Shown: positions 6,453 to 15,894 of the stretch, in pieces
Position numbering within the stretch: position 1 is the stretch's first letter
Layout of the letters: every line of letters starts with the position of its first letter
Origin: an uncultured Collinsella sp.
Lineage (GTDB): Bacteria > Actinomycetota > Coriobacteriia > Coriobacteriales > Coriobacteriaceae
Direction of reading: 5' to 3'
DNA: 20,343 bases
Assembly: GCA_902493895.1 (NCBI GenBank)
Contig: CABUQW010000034.1
Span: forward strand, 1-20,343
The notes under the pieces: generated by a model
The model's database searches: none
The model's input: only the letters and a program-made list of their open reading frames with translations
Told to the model about the DNA's origin: nothing
Position numbers and translations under genes: made by a program

Positions 6453-7256
6453 GTGGAAATTTTTGAAAAGCTGCCTGATGAGATTAATCATCTGGTCAGC
6501 GAGTTCAGCTCCACCCCTGTCGTGGGCGATCTGAGCTGCGGCATCACGCAGTACTCGTTTTGGCTGATCGTCTCCACGATCGTGCTCCTGATCGTCCTGG
6601 CCGTGTTCAAGAAGAAGCAGACCCTGGTTCCCAAGGGCTTCTTCGTCAACGGTTTCGAGTACATCATCGAGTACGTCGAGAACGATATCGGCAAGGGCGT
6701 CGTGGGTGAGAACTGGAAGAAGCACTTCCCGTTCCTGTGCTCGCTTTTCCTGTTCATCCTGATCAATAACATGATCGGCCTGATCCCGGGAATGAAGCCC
6801 GGCACCGGCGCAATCGGCTCCACCGCCGCGCTCGCCATCTTCGCCTTCGTGTACTTCATCTACTACGGATGCAAGGCTCACGGCGTGATTGGCTACATCA
6901 AGAGCCTCGCCCCGCAGGGCGTGAGCTTCCCGATGAACGTGCTCGTGTGGGTCGTCGAGCTTTTCTCGACCTTCCTGCGCCTCATCACGCTCGCCGTCCG
7001 TCTGTTCTGCAACATGTTCGCAGGACACGTGGTCATGGGCTCGTTCGCCATCATGGCGAGCATGTTCATGCAGCCGCTGCTTCAGCAGGTTTCCGCGGCC
7101 CACGCCGTCGGCGCCCTGCCTTCGCTTGCCTGGCTTGCCATCCTCATCCTGATCTATGCGATCGAGCTTGTGGTCGGCGCCATCCAGGCTTACGTCTTCA
7201 CGGTTCTTACCGCCGTGTATGTCTCCGAGGCAGAGGAGGTCGCGGAGGAGGAGTAG
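6453..7256 (+). CDS. atpB: F-type ATP synthase subunit a (Fo)
   Basis: Subunit a is the stator half-channel protein that passes protons to and from the c-ring. The 267-residue, multi-helix product has the conserved segment LRLITLAVRLFCNMFAGHVV (175-194), with the essential Arg at 183, and IELVVGAIQAYVFTVLTAVYV (237-257), including Gln245. The usual LFGN in helix 4 reads LFCN. It begins with GTG behind GAAAGG at 6441-6446. The tail is strongly acidic (SEAEEVAEEE). The gap to atpE is unusually long for this operon (124 bases). Confidence 0.95.
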   Translation: MEIFEKLPDEINHLVSEFSSTPVVGDLSCGITQYSFWLIVSTIVLLIVLAVFKKKQTLVPKGFFVNGFEYIIEYVENDIGKGVVGENWKKHFPFLCSLFLFILINNMIGLIPGMKPGTGAIGSTAALAIFAFVYFIYYGCKAHGVIGYIKSLAPQGVSFPMNVLVWVVELFSTFLRLITLAVRLFCNMFAGHVVMGSFAIMASMFMQPLLQQVSAAHAVGALPSLAWLAILILIYAIELVVGAIQAYVFTVLTAVYVSEAEEVAEEE

Positions 7257-7293
7257 TCTTCCGTTCGCGCCTTAAAGGTAAGGCAATTCGTTA

Positions 7294-7329
7294 AACCGCC
7301 GGTGCCCGTACCCATGGAGTCCGGCAGTT
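7294..7329 (+). promoter_or_regulatory. Intercistronic hairpin before atpE
   Basis: AACCGCCGG (7294-7302) pairs with CCGGCAGTT (7321-7329) with a single mismatch, around an 18-base loop. It sits in the 124-base atpB-atpE gap, upstream of a near-perfect Shine-Dalgarno AAGGAGGAA. Such structures can protect or separate the atpE message, which must be translated more than its neighbours; here this is inference. Confidence 0.4.
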
Positions 7330-7380
7330 ATAAAAAGGTTATCCTGCGTGAAATAAGACACGCACGACAAAGGAGGAATC

Positions 7381-7575
7381 GTGGGAGTTATCGGTTACGG
7401 TCTCGGTGTTATCGGCGCTGGTCTTGCTATCGGCCTGTCTGCTCTGGGTGCTACGGGTGCTATGGCCCGTCAGCCTGAGGTCCAGGGCCGCGTGTTCACC
7501 GTCTTCATCATGGGCTCCGCCTTCGGCGAGGCTCTGGCTCTGATCGGCTTCGTTGTCGCGCTGATCGTTAAATAG
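7381..7575 (+). CDS. atpE: F-type ATP synthase subunit c (Fo rotor ring)
   Basis: This hairpin proteolipid forms the rotor ring. The first helix has a glycine-rich packing face (YGLGVIGAGLAIGLSALGATG), the polar loop is ARQPE (29-33), and the second helix carries the ion-binding carboxylate E50 in GSAFGEALALIG. The residues seen around the site in Na+-binding rings (Gln in helix 1, Ser/Thr after the Glu) are not present, so proton coupling is likely (inference). At 64 residues it is short, since most c subunits have 70-90. No upstream start exists because a TAA lies in frame at 7354, and AAAGGAGGAA directly precedes the GTG, only four bases away. Confidence 0.93.
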   Translation: MGVIGYGLGVIGAGLAIGLSALGATGAMARQPEVQGRVFTVFIMGSAFGEALALIGFVVALIVK

Positions 7576-7590
7576 CACGGAGCGTCAAGT

Positions 7591-8193
7591 ATGAATCTTT
7601 CATCCCAGAAGAGCGCGATCGCACTCTCCGCGTCCGCGGCCGCGCTGCTCATGCCGGTTTCCGCGTTCGCTGAGGACGGCGCTGCCGGTGCGGACATCCT
7701 CATCCCTAAGATGGCGGAGTTCATCCCGGCGCTTATCGCCTTCCTGATTATCTGGATCGTGCTGGCCAAGGTCGCCCTGCCGGGCATCATGAAAACCATG
7801 GAGGAGCGCGGCAAGAAGATCGAGGAGAGCCTCGACGAGGCCGAGAAGACCAAGCAGGAGGCTATCGCCAAGCGCGCTGAGTCCGACTCGATCGTCACCG
7901 ACGCCCGTCGTCAGGCTGCCGACATCGTTCTCGAGGCCCGTAAGGACGCCGAGTCCGAGCGCGCCCGTATCATCGAGGCTGCTCACAAGGAGGCCGAGGA
8001 GATCATCGCCAAGGCCCATACGACCGTCGAGGACGAGCGCAAGTCCATCTACGCCGGTGCCGCGAGCTCCATCGCCGACCTGTCCGTTGCCGTCGCCACC
8101 AAGATCGTGGGCGAGGCACTCGATGACGAGGCCGAGCAGAAGAAGCTCATCGAGCGCTACATCCAGGAAGCAGGTAGCCTGAATGCCGACTAG
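7591..8193 (+). CDS. atpF: F-type ATP synthase subunit b (peripheral stalk)
   Basis: Subunit b anchors the peripheral stalk in the membrane and binds the delta subunit. The 200-residue product has one membrane helix (about 40-64, AEFIPALIAFLIIWIVLAKV) followed by a long charged coiled coil (68-150) and a C-terminal region ending in AGSLNAD. Unusually, the first 27 residues look like a cleavable signal peptide: a short N-region with Lys7, a hydrophobic run, and an AFA cleavage site before EDGAAG. CGGAG eight bases before the ATG supports this start, and no good internal start skips the leader. The gene overlaps atpH by 11 bases. Confidence 0.93.
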   Translation: MNLSSQKSAIALSASAAALLMPVSAFAEDGAAGADILIPKMAEFIPALIAFLIIWIVLAKVALPGIMKTMEERGKKIEESLDEAEKTKQEAIAKRAESDSIVTDARRQAADIVLEARKDAESERARIIEAAHKEAEEIIAKAHTTVEDERKSIYAGAASSIADLSVAVATKIVGEALDDEAEQKKLIERYIQEAGSLNAD

Positions 8194-8659
8194 CCGCTAT
8201 CAGGACAAGGTGCTCGAGACCTACGCGCGCTCCCTTCTGGAAGCCGCTAAGGCCGAGAACCATGTGTTCGAGGACCTCGAGATGATCGAGCGTCTGGCTA
8301 GCGCCAGCCCCGAGATCATCGCCGTGCTCGACACCATGTCCAAGCGCGACCAGCTCGACCTTCTTCCCAAGGTGGCAGCTGCCTTTAAGTATGTTGCCGA
8401 GGAAGACGAGGATGTAGTGGGCGTGACCGTCACCACGGCGATCCCGCTCGACGACGAGCTGCGTCAAACCATCACTAAGAAATGCGAGCAGGACTTCGGC
8501 CGCAAGGTATTCCTTATCGAGCAGGTCGACCCGTCTATCGTGGGCGGCCTGGTGCTCGAGGCCCGCGGCGAGCGTCGTGACATTTCCGTCAAGACGCAGC
8601 TGCGCATCGCGCAGGAGACCCTCGCAAACTCTGCTAATTCGTACGGAGGTGAAGCCTAA
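8183..8659 (+). CDS. atpH: F-type ATP synthase subunit delta (F1)
   Basis: Delta (OSCP equivalent) joins the peripheral stalk to the top of the alpha-beta hexamer. The 158-residue product is near the short end of the family. It has the N-terminal helical bundle (about 1-90, starting RYQDKVLETYARSLLEAA) and the typical C-terminal segment VDPSIVGGLVLEARGERRDISVKTQL, read at about 118-143. It starts inside the end of atpF, and its TAA stop overlaps the atpA ATG by one base, so translation is probably coupled at both ends. Confidence 0.92.
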   Translation: MPTSRYQDKVLETYARSLLEAAKAENHVFEDLEMIERLASASPEIIAVLDTMSKRDQLDLLPKVAAAFKYVAEEDEDVVGVTVTTAIPLDDELRQTITKKCEQDFGRKVFLIEQVDPSIVGGLVLEARGERRDISVKTQLRIAQETLANSANSYGGEA

Positions 8660-10257
8660 TGTCCGAAACCCTCAATGCCCAGGATATCGCCAAGAAACTG
8701 CAGGAGCAGCTCACGAGCCTCTCCGCGACGGTCGATACGCATGAGGTTTCAACGGTCGACGAGGTAGGCGACGGCATCGCGCGCGTCTCCGGCCTCAAGA
8801 GCGCCATGGCAGGCGAGCTTCTGGAGTTCAAGAGCTCCGATACCGGTGAGACCGTCTTCGGCCTTGCCCAGAACCTTGACCGCGACGAGGTCGGCGCCGT
8901 TCTGTTTGGTGCCGTCGACTCCATCAAGGAAGGCGACGAGTGCCGCACCACTGGCCGCATTATGGATATCCCCGTGAGCCGTGCCATGCTCGGCCGCGTC
9001 GTCAATCCGCTCGGCCAGCCCATCGACGGCCTGGGCGACATCGTCGCCACGCACCGTCGCCCCATCGAGTTCAAGGCCCCCGGCGTTATCGACCGTACCC
9101 CGGTGTGCGAGCCGGTTCAGACCGGTCTGTTGGCCATCGACTCCATGGTGCCTATCGGCCGTGGTCAGCGTGAGCTCATCATTGGCGACCGTAAGACCGG
9201 TAAGACCGCCATCGCCATCGACGCTATCCTCAACCAGCGCGGCAAGGGCATGGTCTGCATCTATGTCGCCATCGGCCAGAAGGCCTCCACGGTTGCCAAC
9301 ATCCGCGAGACCCTCGCTCAGCACGGTGCGCTCGACTACACCATCATCGTTTCGGCAACCGCTGCCGATTCCGCCCCTATGCAGTACATCGCGCCTATGG
9401 CCGGTGCCGCTATCGGCGAGTTCTTCATGTACAACGGCGAGGACGGCAAGCCCGCTAGCGAGACCAACCCTGGCGGCCACGTGCTCGTCATCTACGACGA
9501 CCTGTCCAAGCAGGCCGTGGCCTACCGTCAGATGTCGCTGACGCTGCATCGTCCGCCCGGACGCGAGGCCTATCCTGGCGACATCTTCTACCTGCACTCT
9601 CGTCTGCTCGAGCGTGCCGTCAAGATGTCCAAGAAGAACGGCTACGGCTCCATGACGGCACTGCCGATCATCGAGACCCAGGACGGCGACGTCTCGGCCT
9701 ACATTCCGACCAACGTCATTTCCATTACCGATGGTCAGATCTATCTGCAGTCCGAGCTCTTCTTCCAGGGTCAGCGCCCGGCAGTCGACGTGGGCATTTC
9801 CGTGTCCCGCGTTGGTGGCGACGCGCAGACCAAGGCTATGAAGCAGGTCGCCGGTAACCTCCGTCTGGACCTCGCTTCGTACCAGGAGCTCGCCGGCTTT
9901 ACGCAGTTCGGCTCCGACCTCGACGAGGCTACTCAGAAGCAGCTGACCCATGGTGCCCGCATGACCGAGCTCCTGAAGCAGCCGCGCTACAAGCCGTTTG
10001 AGGTTGGCGAGCAGATCGTTACGCTGTTCGCTGGCAACGAGGGCTTCCTGGATGACCTGGAGATTGCCGACGTGCTGCCTTTCCGTGCCGAGCTCATCGA
10101 GTACATGGACAATGGCTTTGGCTCGCTGCTCGACAAGGTTCGCGCCAAGAAGATCGATGATGACACCAAGGCTGAGCTCTTGCGCGTCATCGGCGACTTC
10201 AAGCAGCAGTTCATGGCCAAGCACCATTCGGATGTTTCTGGATCAGAGGAGAACTAA
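8659..10257 (+). CDS. atpA: F-type ATP synthase subunit alpha (F1)
   Basis: Alpha carries the non-catalytic nucleotide sites and supplies the arginine finger to beta. The 532-residue product has the N-terminal beta-barrel (about 28-95), Walker A GDRKTGKT (176-183; GDRQTGKT is usual), and the DDLSKQAVAYRQ segment with LHRPPGREAYPGDIFYLHSRLLER. It also has the arginine-finger motif SVSRVGGDAQ and a C-terminal helical domain. The start overlaps the atpH stop in a TAATG arrangement, and atpG begins five bases after the stop. Confidence 0.97.
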   Translation: MSETLNAQDIAKKLQEQLTSLSATVDTHEVSTVDEVGDGIARVSGLKSAMAGELLEFKSSDTGETVFGLAQNLDRDEVGAVLFGAVDSIKEGDECRTTGRIMDIPVSRAMLGRVVNPLGQPIDGLGDIVATHRRPIEFKAPGVIDRTPVCEPVQTGLLAIDSMVPIGRGQRELIIGDRKTGKTAIAIDAILNQRGKGMVCIYVAIGQKASTVANIRETLAQHGALDYTIIVSATAADSAPMQYIAPMAGAAIGEFFMYNGEDGKPASETNPGGHVLVIYDDLSKQAVAYRQMSLTLHRPPGREAYPGDIFYLHSRLLERAVKMSKKNGYGSMTALPIIETQDGDVSAYIPTNVISITDGQIYLQSELFFQGQRPAVDVGISVSRVGGDAQTKAMKQVAGNLRLDLASYQELAGFTQFGSDLDEATQKQLTHGARMTELLKQPRYKPFEVGEQIVTLFAGNEGFLDDLEIADVLPFRAELIEYMDNGFGSLLDKVRAKKIDDDTKAELLRVIGDFKQQFMAKHHSDVSGSEEN

Positions 10258-10262
10258 GCCCC

Positions 10263-11170
10263 ATGGCCAACCTTCGCGACATTAAGAAGCGAATCTCCTC
10301 GGTTACCACGACCAAGCAGATCACGCGCACGATGGAGATGGTCTCTACGGCCAAGATCCGTCGTGCCCTCGATCGCTCCAAGCAGGCCGAGCCCTATAAG
10401 GAGGCGCTGACCGACGTCATGTTGACGGTCGCCGGCGACGCCTCCTGTTCGGGCACCGATCCCATGCTGCAGAAGCATGAGAGCGTCAAGCATGGCCTGA
10501 TTGTCGTTATTGCCTCGGACCGCGGCCTTGCCGGCGGTTTCAATACGACGGTGGAGCGCACGGCCGAAAAGCTCGCCGCTTCTTGGGCGAACGACGGCAT
10601 CGAGTGCGAGATCATCGCGTGTGGGCGCAAACCGGCCACGTATTTCCGTGACCGCGCAAACGTCGTCATGCACTTTGAGGGCAACTCCTCTGAGCCCGAT
10701 TTCAATCAGGCCCGCATGATCTCCTCTCATATCTGCGATGCGTATCGTGCCGGTGAGCTTGACCGTGTCGAGCTTGTCTACCACCACGCCAAGAACCGCG
10801 TGGATCAGGAGCTTCGCGTCGAGCATCTGTTGCCGCTCGACCCCGAGATGATCGCTATGGCCCACGGTCCGCGTAAGAACGAGACCGACGCCCCTAAGCG
10901 CATCTCGTCCACGTTCGAGTTCGTGCCCTCTCCCGAGCATGTTCTCGGCAAGCTTGTGCCGTCTTATATCCTGACGGTCATCTACCAGGCCCTGATCGAT
11001 TCGGCGGCTGCCGAGCAGGGTGCACGCCGCAAGGCCATGCACTCCGCGACGGAAAACGCCACCGCGATCATCTCGACCCTTACCCGCACGTATAGTCGCG
11101 TGCGCCAGGCTTCGATCACGACCGAGATTAACGAGATCGTCGGCGGAGCCTCAGCATTGGAGGAACAGTA

Positions 11171-11171
<1 letters not shown>
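10263..11171 (+). CDS. atpG: F-type ATP synthase subunit gamma (F1 rotor shaft)
   Basis: Gamma is the central shaft turning inside the alpha-beta ring. The 302-residue product opens with the typical long helix ANLRDIKKRISSVTTTKQIT followed by RTMEMVSTAKIRRA. It carries the Rossmann-like middle with VVIASDRGLAGGFNT (about 80-94). The closing helix has the conserved run around ENATAIISTLTRTYSRVRQASITTEINEI, here about 265-293. A GAGGAG stretch in the atpA tail serves as ribosome binding site. The TAA overlaps the atpD ATG by one base. Confidence 0.95.
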
Positions 11172-12625
<1,454 letters not shown>

Positions 12626-12628
12626 GTT

Positions 12629-13021
12629 ATGCGTATCCGCATCGTGTGCCCCGTGAGCTGCGCCTATGAGGGCGACGCTGCGTTTGTGTCGATTCCGTCC
12701 ACGGATGGCGAGTTTGGCGTTCTGCCTGCTCACTCCAGCGAGATCTGCACGATCGACCGCGGTTACGTTCGCGTTTCCGATAAGGCCATGGGCACTGTCG
12801 ACCACACGTTTGCCGTGGCCGGCGGCTATGCCCAGGTTGCGGACGATGTCGTGACCGTTCTCGCCGAGCGCGCTTGCGATTTGGCGACCGTCGATGCCGA
12901 CAAGCTTAAAGCTGATATTCAAGGTTTTGAAGAGAAGCTGGGTAATTTGTCGGAGGATGATGCACGCCGCGCCTACCTCTATAATGAAATCGCATGGTGT
13001 AAGCTCAAGCTTGCCCAATAG
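12629..13021 (+). CDS. atpC: F-type ATP synthase subunit epsilon (F1)
   Basis: Epsilon links the rotor shaft to the c-ring and can inhibit ATP hydrolysis. The 130-residue product has the N-terminal beta-sandwich (about 1-86) with TDGEFGVLPAHSS at 25-37, then a helical C-terminal hairpin (about 88-130, DADKLKADIQGFEEKLGN and onward). It is the last synthase gene and is followed by a strong hairpin with a T run. The start lies three bases after atpD, with GGGGAGAAG in the end of atpD as its ribosome binding site. Confidence 0.93.
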   Translation: MRIRIVCPVSCAYEGDAAFVSIPSTDGEFGVLPAHSSEICTIDRGYVRVSDKAMGTVDHTFAVAGGYAQVADDVVTVLAERACDLATVDADKLKADIQGFEEKLGNLSEDDARRAYLYNEIAWCKLKLAQ

Positions 13022-13057
13022 TCAAACGATTTAGCGTTCGACCATTTGCGAACACAT

Positions 13058-13096
13058 CATGCCCGGGATGGCCCAGCCACCCCGGGCATGCTTTTT
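13058..13096 (+). terminator. Rho-independent terminator after atpC
   Basis: CATGCCCGGG (13058-13067) and CCCGGGCATG (13081-13090) form a perfect 10-bp stem, followed by CTTTTT. It ends the ATP synthase transcript or attenuates reading into murA, whose Shine-Dalgarno GAAAGGG starts immediately after the T run. Confidence 0.85.
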
Positions 13097-13109
13097 GAAA
13101 GGGTAGACC

Positions 13110-14393
13110 TTGGATATTATCCGCGTTGAGGGTGGCCACGCCATCGGAGGCTCCGTGCCCGTCTCGGGTGCCAAGAACTCCGCGCTCAAACTCATGGCGG
13201 CAACGCTTCTGGCGCCGGGCAAGACGACGCTGCAGAACGTGCCCGATATTTCCGATGTCCACGTGATGGGCAAGGTGCTCAAGGGCATGGGCGCTACGAT
13301 CGATGTTCTCGACGAGCACACGCTCGAGATTGATACCTCTCAGGTCGATTCTTGGGAGGCCCCCTACGAGCTCGTTGCCAAGATGCGTGCTTCCACCGCC
13401 GTGATGGGACCCCTGCTGGGTCGCTTCCATCGCGCCAAGATCGCCATGCCGGGCGGTTGCAACCTGGGTGCTCGCAAGATCGATATGCACATTCTTGGTC
13501 TTGAGGCCCTGGGCGTTGAGTTCGATACCGCCCACGGTTACATCAACGCTAATGCGCCCCAAGGTCTGCGCGGTACCACCGTCACGCTCGAGTTCGCCAG
13601 TGTCGGTGCGACCGAGAACCTCATTATGGCATCCGTGCGCGCGCAGGGCACCACGGTTATCGACAATGCCGCCCGCGAGCCCGAGATTGTCGATCTCGCC
13701 AACATGCTCAACGAGATGGGCGCCAAGATTGTTGGCGCCGGCACGCCCGTCGTGACTATCGAAGGCGTGGAAGAGCTCCATCCTGTTACCCATCGCGTAG
13801 TAGGCGACCGCATCGAGGCCGGTACCTTTATCGTTGCCGGTGCGTTGATGGCCGACGATCGCGGTGTCGATGTCACGGGCTTTTGCCCCATTCACTTGGG
13901 CATGGTGCTCAAGAAGATGGAGCTCATGGGTATCGATTGCGAGCGCGTCGAGGATGGTGTCCATGTGAACCGTGCCGAGCGTATCAAGCCGGTCGACATC
14001 CAGACGCTTCCGTTCCCCGGCTTCCCGACGGACATGCAGGCGCAGATTATGGTACTCTCCGCCCTTGCCGACGGCAGTTCCGTTATTACCGAGAACATCT
14101 TCGAGAATCGCTTTATGTTTGCCTCTGAGCTGGTGCGCATGGGTGCCGACATTCGTATCGAGAGTCATCATGCCATGATTCATGGCGTCAAGGGCTTCTC
14201 GGGCGCACAGGTTACCTCGCCCGATCTGCGTGGCGGAGCGGCCCTCGTCGTAGCGGGCTTGATCGCCGACGGGACGACCGAGGTTTCGGCTATCCATCAC
14301 ATCAAGCGCGGCTACGAGCAGTTTGTCGAAAAGCTGCAGGCGCTCGGCGCGCATGTCGAGCATGCTACCGTCCCCGATCCCGTCATCTACTAA
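13110..14393 (+). CDS. murA: UDP-N-acetylglucosamine 1-carboxyvinyltransferase
   Basis: MurA transfers enolpyruvate from phosphoenolpyruvate to UDP-GlcNAc, the first committed step of peptidoglycan synthesis, in the cytoplasm. The 427-residue product matches the family length. It shows SGAKNSALK (19-27, K22), the R93 region MRASTAVMGPLLGR, the active-site loop PGGCNLGARKIDMH with Cys117, and GFPTDMQAQ with D308. A Cys at the catalytic loop is the form usually inhibited by fosfomycin. It starts with TTG behind GAAAGGG (13097-13103). Position after atpC is a common actinobacterial arrangement. No separate promoter is obvious between the atpC terminator and this start, so some read-through is likely. 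Confidence 0.95.
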   Translation: MDIIRVEGGHAIGGSVPVSGAKNSALKLMAATLLAPGKTTLQNVPDISDVHVMGKVLKGMGATIDVLDEHTLEIDTSQVDSWEAPYELVAKMRASTAVMGPLLGRFHRAKIAMPGGCNLGARKIDMHILGLEALGVEFDTAHGYINANAPQGLRGTTVTLEFASVGATENLIMASVRAQGTTVIDNAAREPEIVDLANMLNEMGAKIVGAGTPVVTIEGVEELHPVTHRVVGDRIEAGTFIVAGALMADDRGVDVTGFCPIHLGMVLKKMELMGIDCERVEDGVHVNRAERIKPVDIQTLPFPGFPTDMQAQIMVLSALADGSSVITENIFENRFMFASELVRMGADIRIESHHAMIHGVKGFSGAQVTSPDLRGGAALVVAGLIADGTTEVSAIHHIKRGYEQFVEKLQALGAHVEHATVPDPVIY

Positions 14394-14405
14394 TACAGGT
14401 TGCCT

Positions 14406-15641
14406 ATGTTTAATAAAAAGCCCCTCGCGGATACCACCGCCCGAAGACCCTCAACTGGTGCGCAGGCCAAGATCTACAGTCGCGATAACGTGGCTCGCTA
14501 TTCCGAGCGCGCTCGTCAACGTCGTCGTAGCCACACGATTCGTCACGTCGCGCTCATTGTCGTGCTTGGCGTGCTGCTGAGTGCCACTACCGCTGCCGGC
14601 CTGTGGTTTGCCACCATTATGGGCAAGCTCGGCGATTCTAATGTCATTACCGACAATCTGCGTCGGGTTCTGGTTGACACCGATGAGGCAAAGGATCCGT
14701 TCTACGTGCTGCTTCTTGGCACCGACGGCCGTCCGGGCGAGGATACGTATCGTGCCGACTCGATTATCCTGGCACGCATCGACCCCACGCAAAAGCAGGC
14801 GACGCTCATTTCCGTTCCGCGCGACACCAAGGTCGAGTACAAGGGCGAGACCATGAAGATCAACGCCTGCCATACCGTTGGCGGCGCCGAGGCCATGGTC
14901 GAGGCGGTCAACGAGCTATGCGGTGTTCAGATTTCCCACTATGCCGAGGTCAGCTTCGATGGTATGCAGGCGCTGATTGATTCGGTTGGCGGTATCGACA
15001 TTAACGCAACCGATGATGTTGACGACCCCGAGCACCTGGATATTAAGATTACCGCTGGCCAGCAGCATATGGACGGTGCCACCGCCCTTACCTACGCCCG
15101 CTGCCGCTACACCTATGCCGACGGCGATTACACGCGCATGCGCCACCAGCGTCAGGTGCTTGGCGCCCTTGCCAACCAGATTCTCAATAACTTCGATGCC
15201 ACGAAGATTTTTGGCCTGGTTAATTCGCTGTCCGATATGCTCGTAACCGATATGAGCGTTCAGGATATCGTGGCTACGGTCAACGCCATGCGCGGTATGG
15301 ATGTCGACGGTATCTACTCGGCCAACCTGCCCTCGTACGCCGACGACAGCACCATGATCGACGGTGTGAGCTACGTCTTTGTCTACGAGGACGAGCTCAA
15401 GGAAATGATGGAGCGCGTCGATGCCGGCAAGGATCCCAAGGGTCCCAACACCATGGGTCTTTCCGACGGTTCCAGCTCTACGATTGGCGACCTGAACAAC
15501 AACACGTCTGACGATTACGCAAACGGTACCGCAACCTCATCGGTCAGCTCTGACGATTCCGATGACTCAAGCGATTCGAGCGATTCGGACTACTACGAAG
15601 AGCCCACCGGCGACGGCAACGGCTACGAGGCCAACTACTAA
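14406..15641 (+). CDS. LytR-CpsA-Psr family cell-wall glycopolymer transferase
   Basis: LCP proteins attach wall polymers to peptidoglycan outside the membrane. The 411-residue product has a basic cytoplasmic N-terminus (1-45), one membrane helix (46-72), and an extracellular LCP domain (about 98-260). That domain has LLLGTDGRPGEDTYRADSI (102-120), ISVPRDTKV (135-143), VGGIDIN (194-200) and YARCRYTYADGDYTRMRHQRQ (230-250), including the conserved Arg and Asp residues for the lipid phosphate. It ends in a low-complexity Ser/Asp/Asn tail (355-411). The ATG at 14406 is preferred to a TTG at 14400, with CAGG as a weak ribosome binding site. It follows murA by 12 bases, so both envelope genes probably form one unit. 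Confidence 0.92.
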   Translation: MFNKKPLADTTARRPSTGAQAKIYSRDNVARYSERARQRRRSHTIRHVALIVVLGVLLSATTAAGLWFATIMGKLGDSNVITDNLRRVLVDTDEAKDPFYVLLLGTDGRPGEDTYRADSIILARIDPTQKQATLISVPRDTKVEYKGETMKINACHTVGGAEAMVEAVNELCGVQISHYAEVSFDGMQALIDSVGGIDINATDDVDDPEHLDIKITAGQQHMDGATALTYARCRYTYADGDYTRMRHQRQVLGALANQILNNFDATKIFGLVNSLSDMLVTDMSVQDIVATVNAMRGMDVDGIYSANLPSYADDSTMIDGVSYVFVYEDELKEMMERVDAGKDPKGPNTMGLSDGSSSTIGDLNNNTSDDYANGTATSSVSSDDSDDSSDSSDSDYYEEPTGDGNGYEANY

Positions 15642-15669
15642 GTTACGGCGTTTTACCAAACGCCGTAAC
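15642..15669 (+). terminator. Perfect hairpin at the LCP gene stop codon
   Basis: GTTACGGCGTTT (15642-15653) and AAACGCCGTAAC (15658-15669) form a 12-bp perfect stem with a TACC loop, beginning on the base after the TAA. No U tract follows, so intrinsic termination here is unsure; it could protect the message end. Confidence 0.55.
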
Positions 15670-15673
15670 GGCT

Positions 15674-15807
15674 CGACGCTGCGCGCCGCCCAAGGCGACA
15701 ATTTGTCATTCAAAAGGCAGGGCATGACCAGAAGGTCAATGCCCTGCCTTTTGAATGACAAATTGTTCGCCTTGGACGTCGCTCGCTGACGTTGGCTCAA
15801 CCTGCGG
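15674..15807. repeat. Dispersed long stem-loop repeat, copy 2
   Basis: A near-perfect stem-loop of 86 bases lies at 15690-15775. It starts with CCAAGGCGACAATTTGTC and ends with GACAAATTGTTCGCCTTGG, with two single-base bulges in the stem. The centre is GACC-AGAA-GGTC. Left flank CGACGCTGCGCG (15674-15685) and right flanks GCTCGCTG (15781-15788) and CAACCTGCGG (15798-15807) match copy 1 at the start of the window. It sits between convergent genes, where an insertion would do little harm. Confidence 0.8.
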
Positions 15808-15830
15808 TGCTGACTACTCCCCTTGCACCA

Positions 15831-15870
15831 AAAACCGCCCCGTTCTCGGTTTTGAGGACGGGGCGGTTTT
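15831..15870. terminator. Bidirectional terminator between the LCP and peptidase genes
   Basis: AAAACCGCCCCGTTCTC (15831-15847) pairs over 17 positions (one G-U) with GAGGACGGGGCGGTTTT (15854-15870). The T run is four bases on the + strand and five on the - strand, so it can stop both convergent transcripts, somewhat better for the peptidase gene. Confidence 0.88.
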
Positions 15871-15894
15871 GCTTACCTAGATTGTTCGAGTTCC

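Noticed and set aside
8749..10227. 492-codon open frame on the - strand opposite atpA
   Set aside because: It is a mirror of atpA codon bias with no ribosome binding site or recognisable domain.
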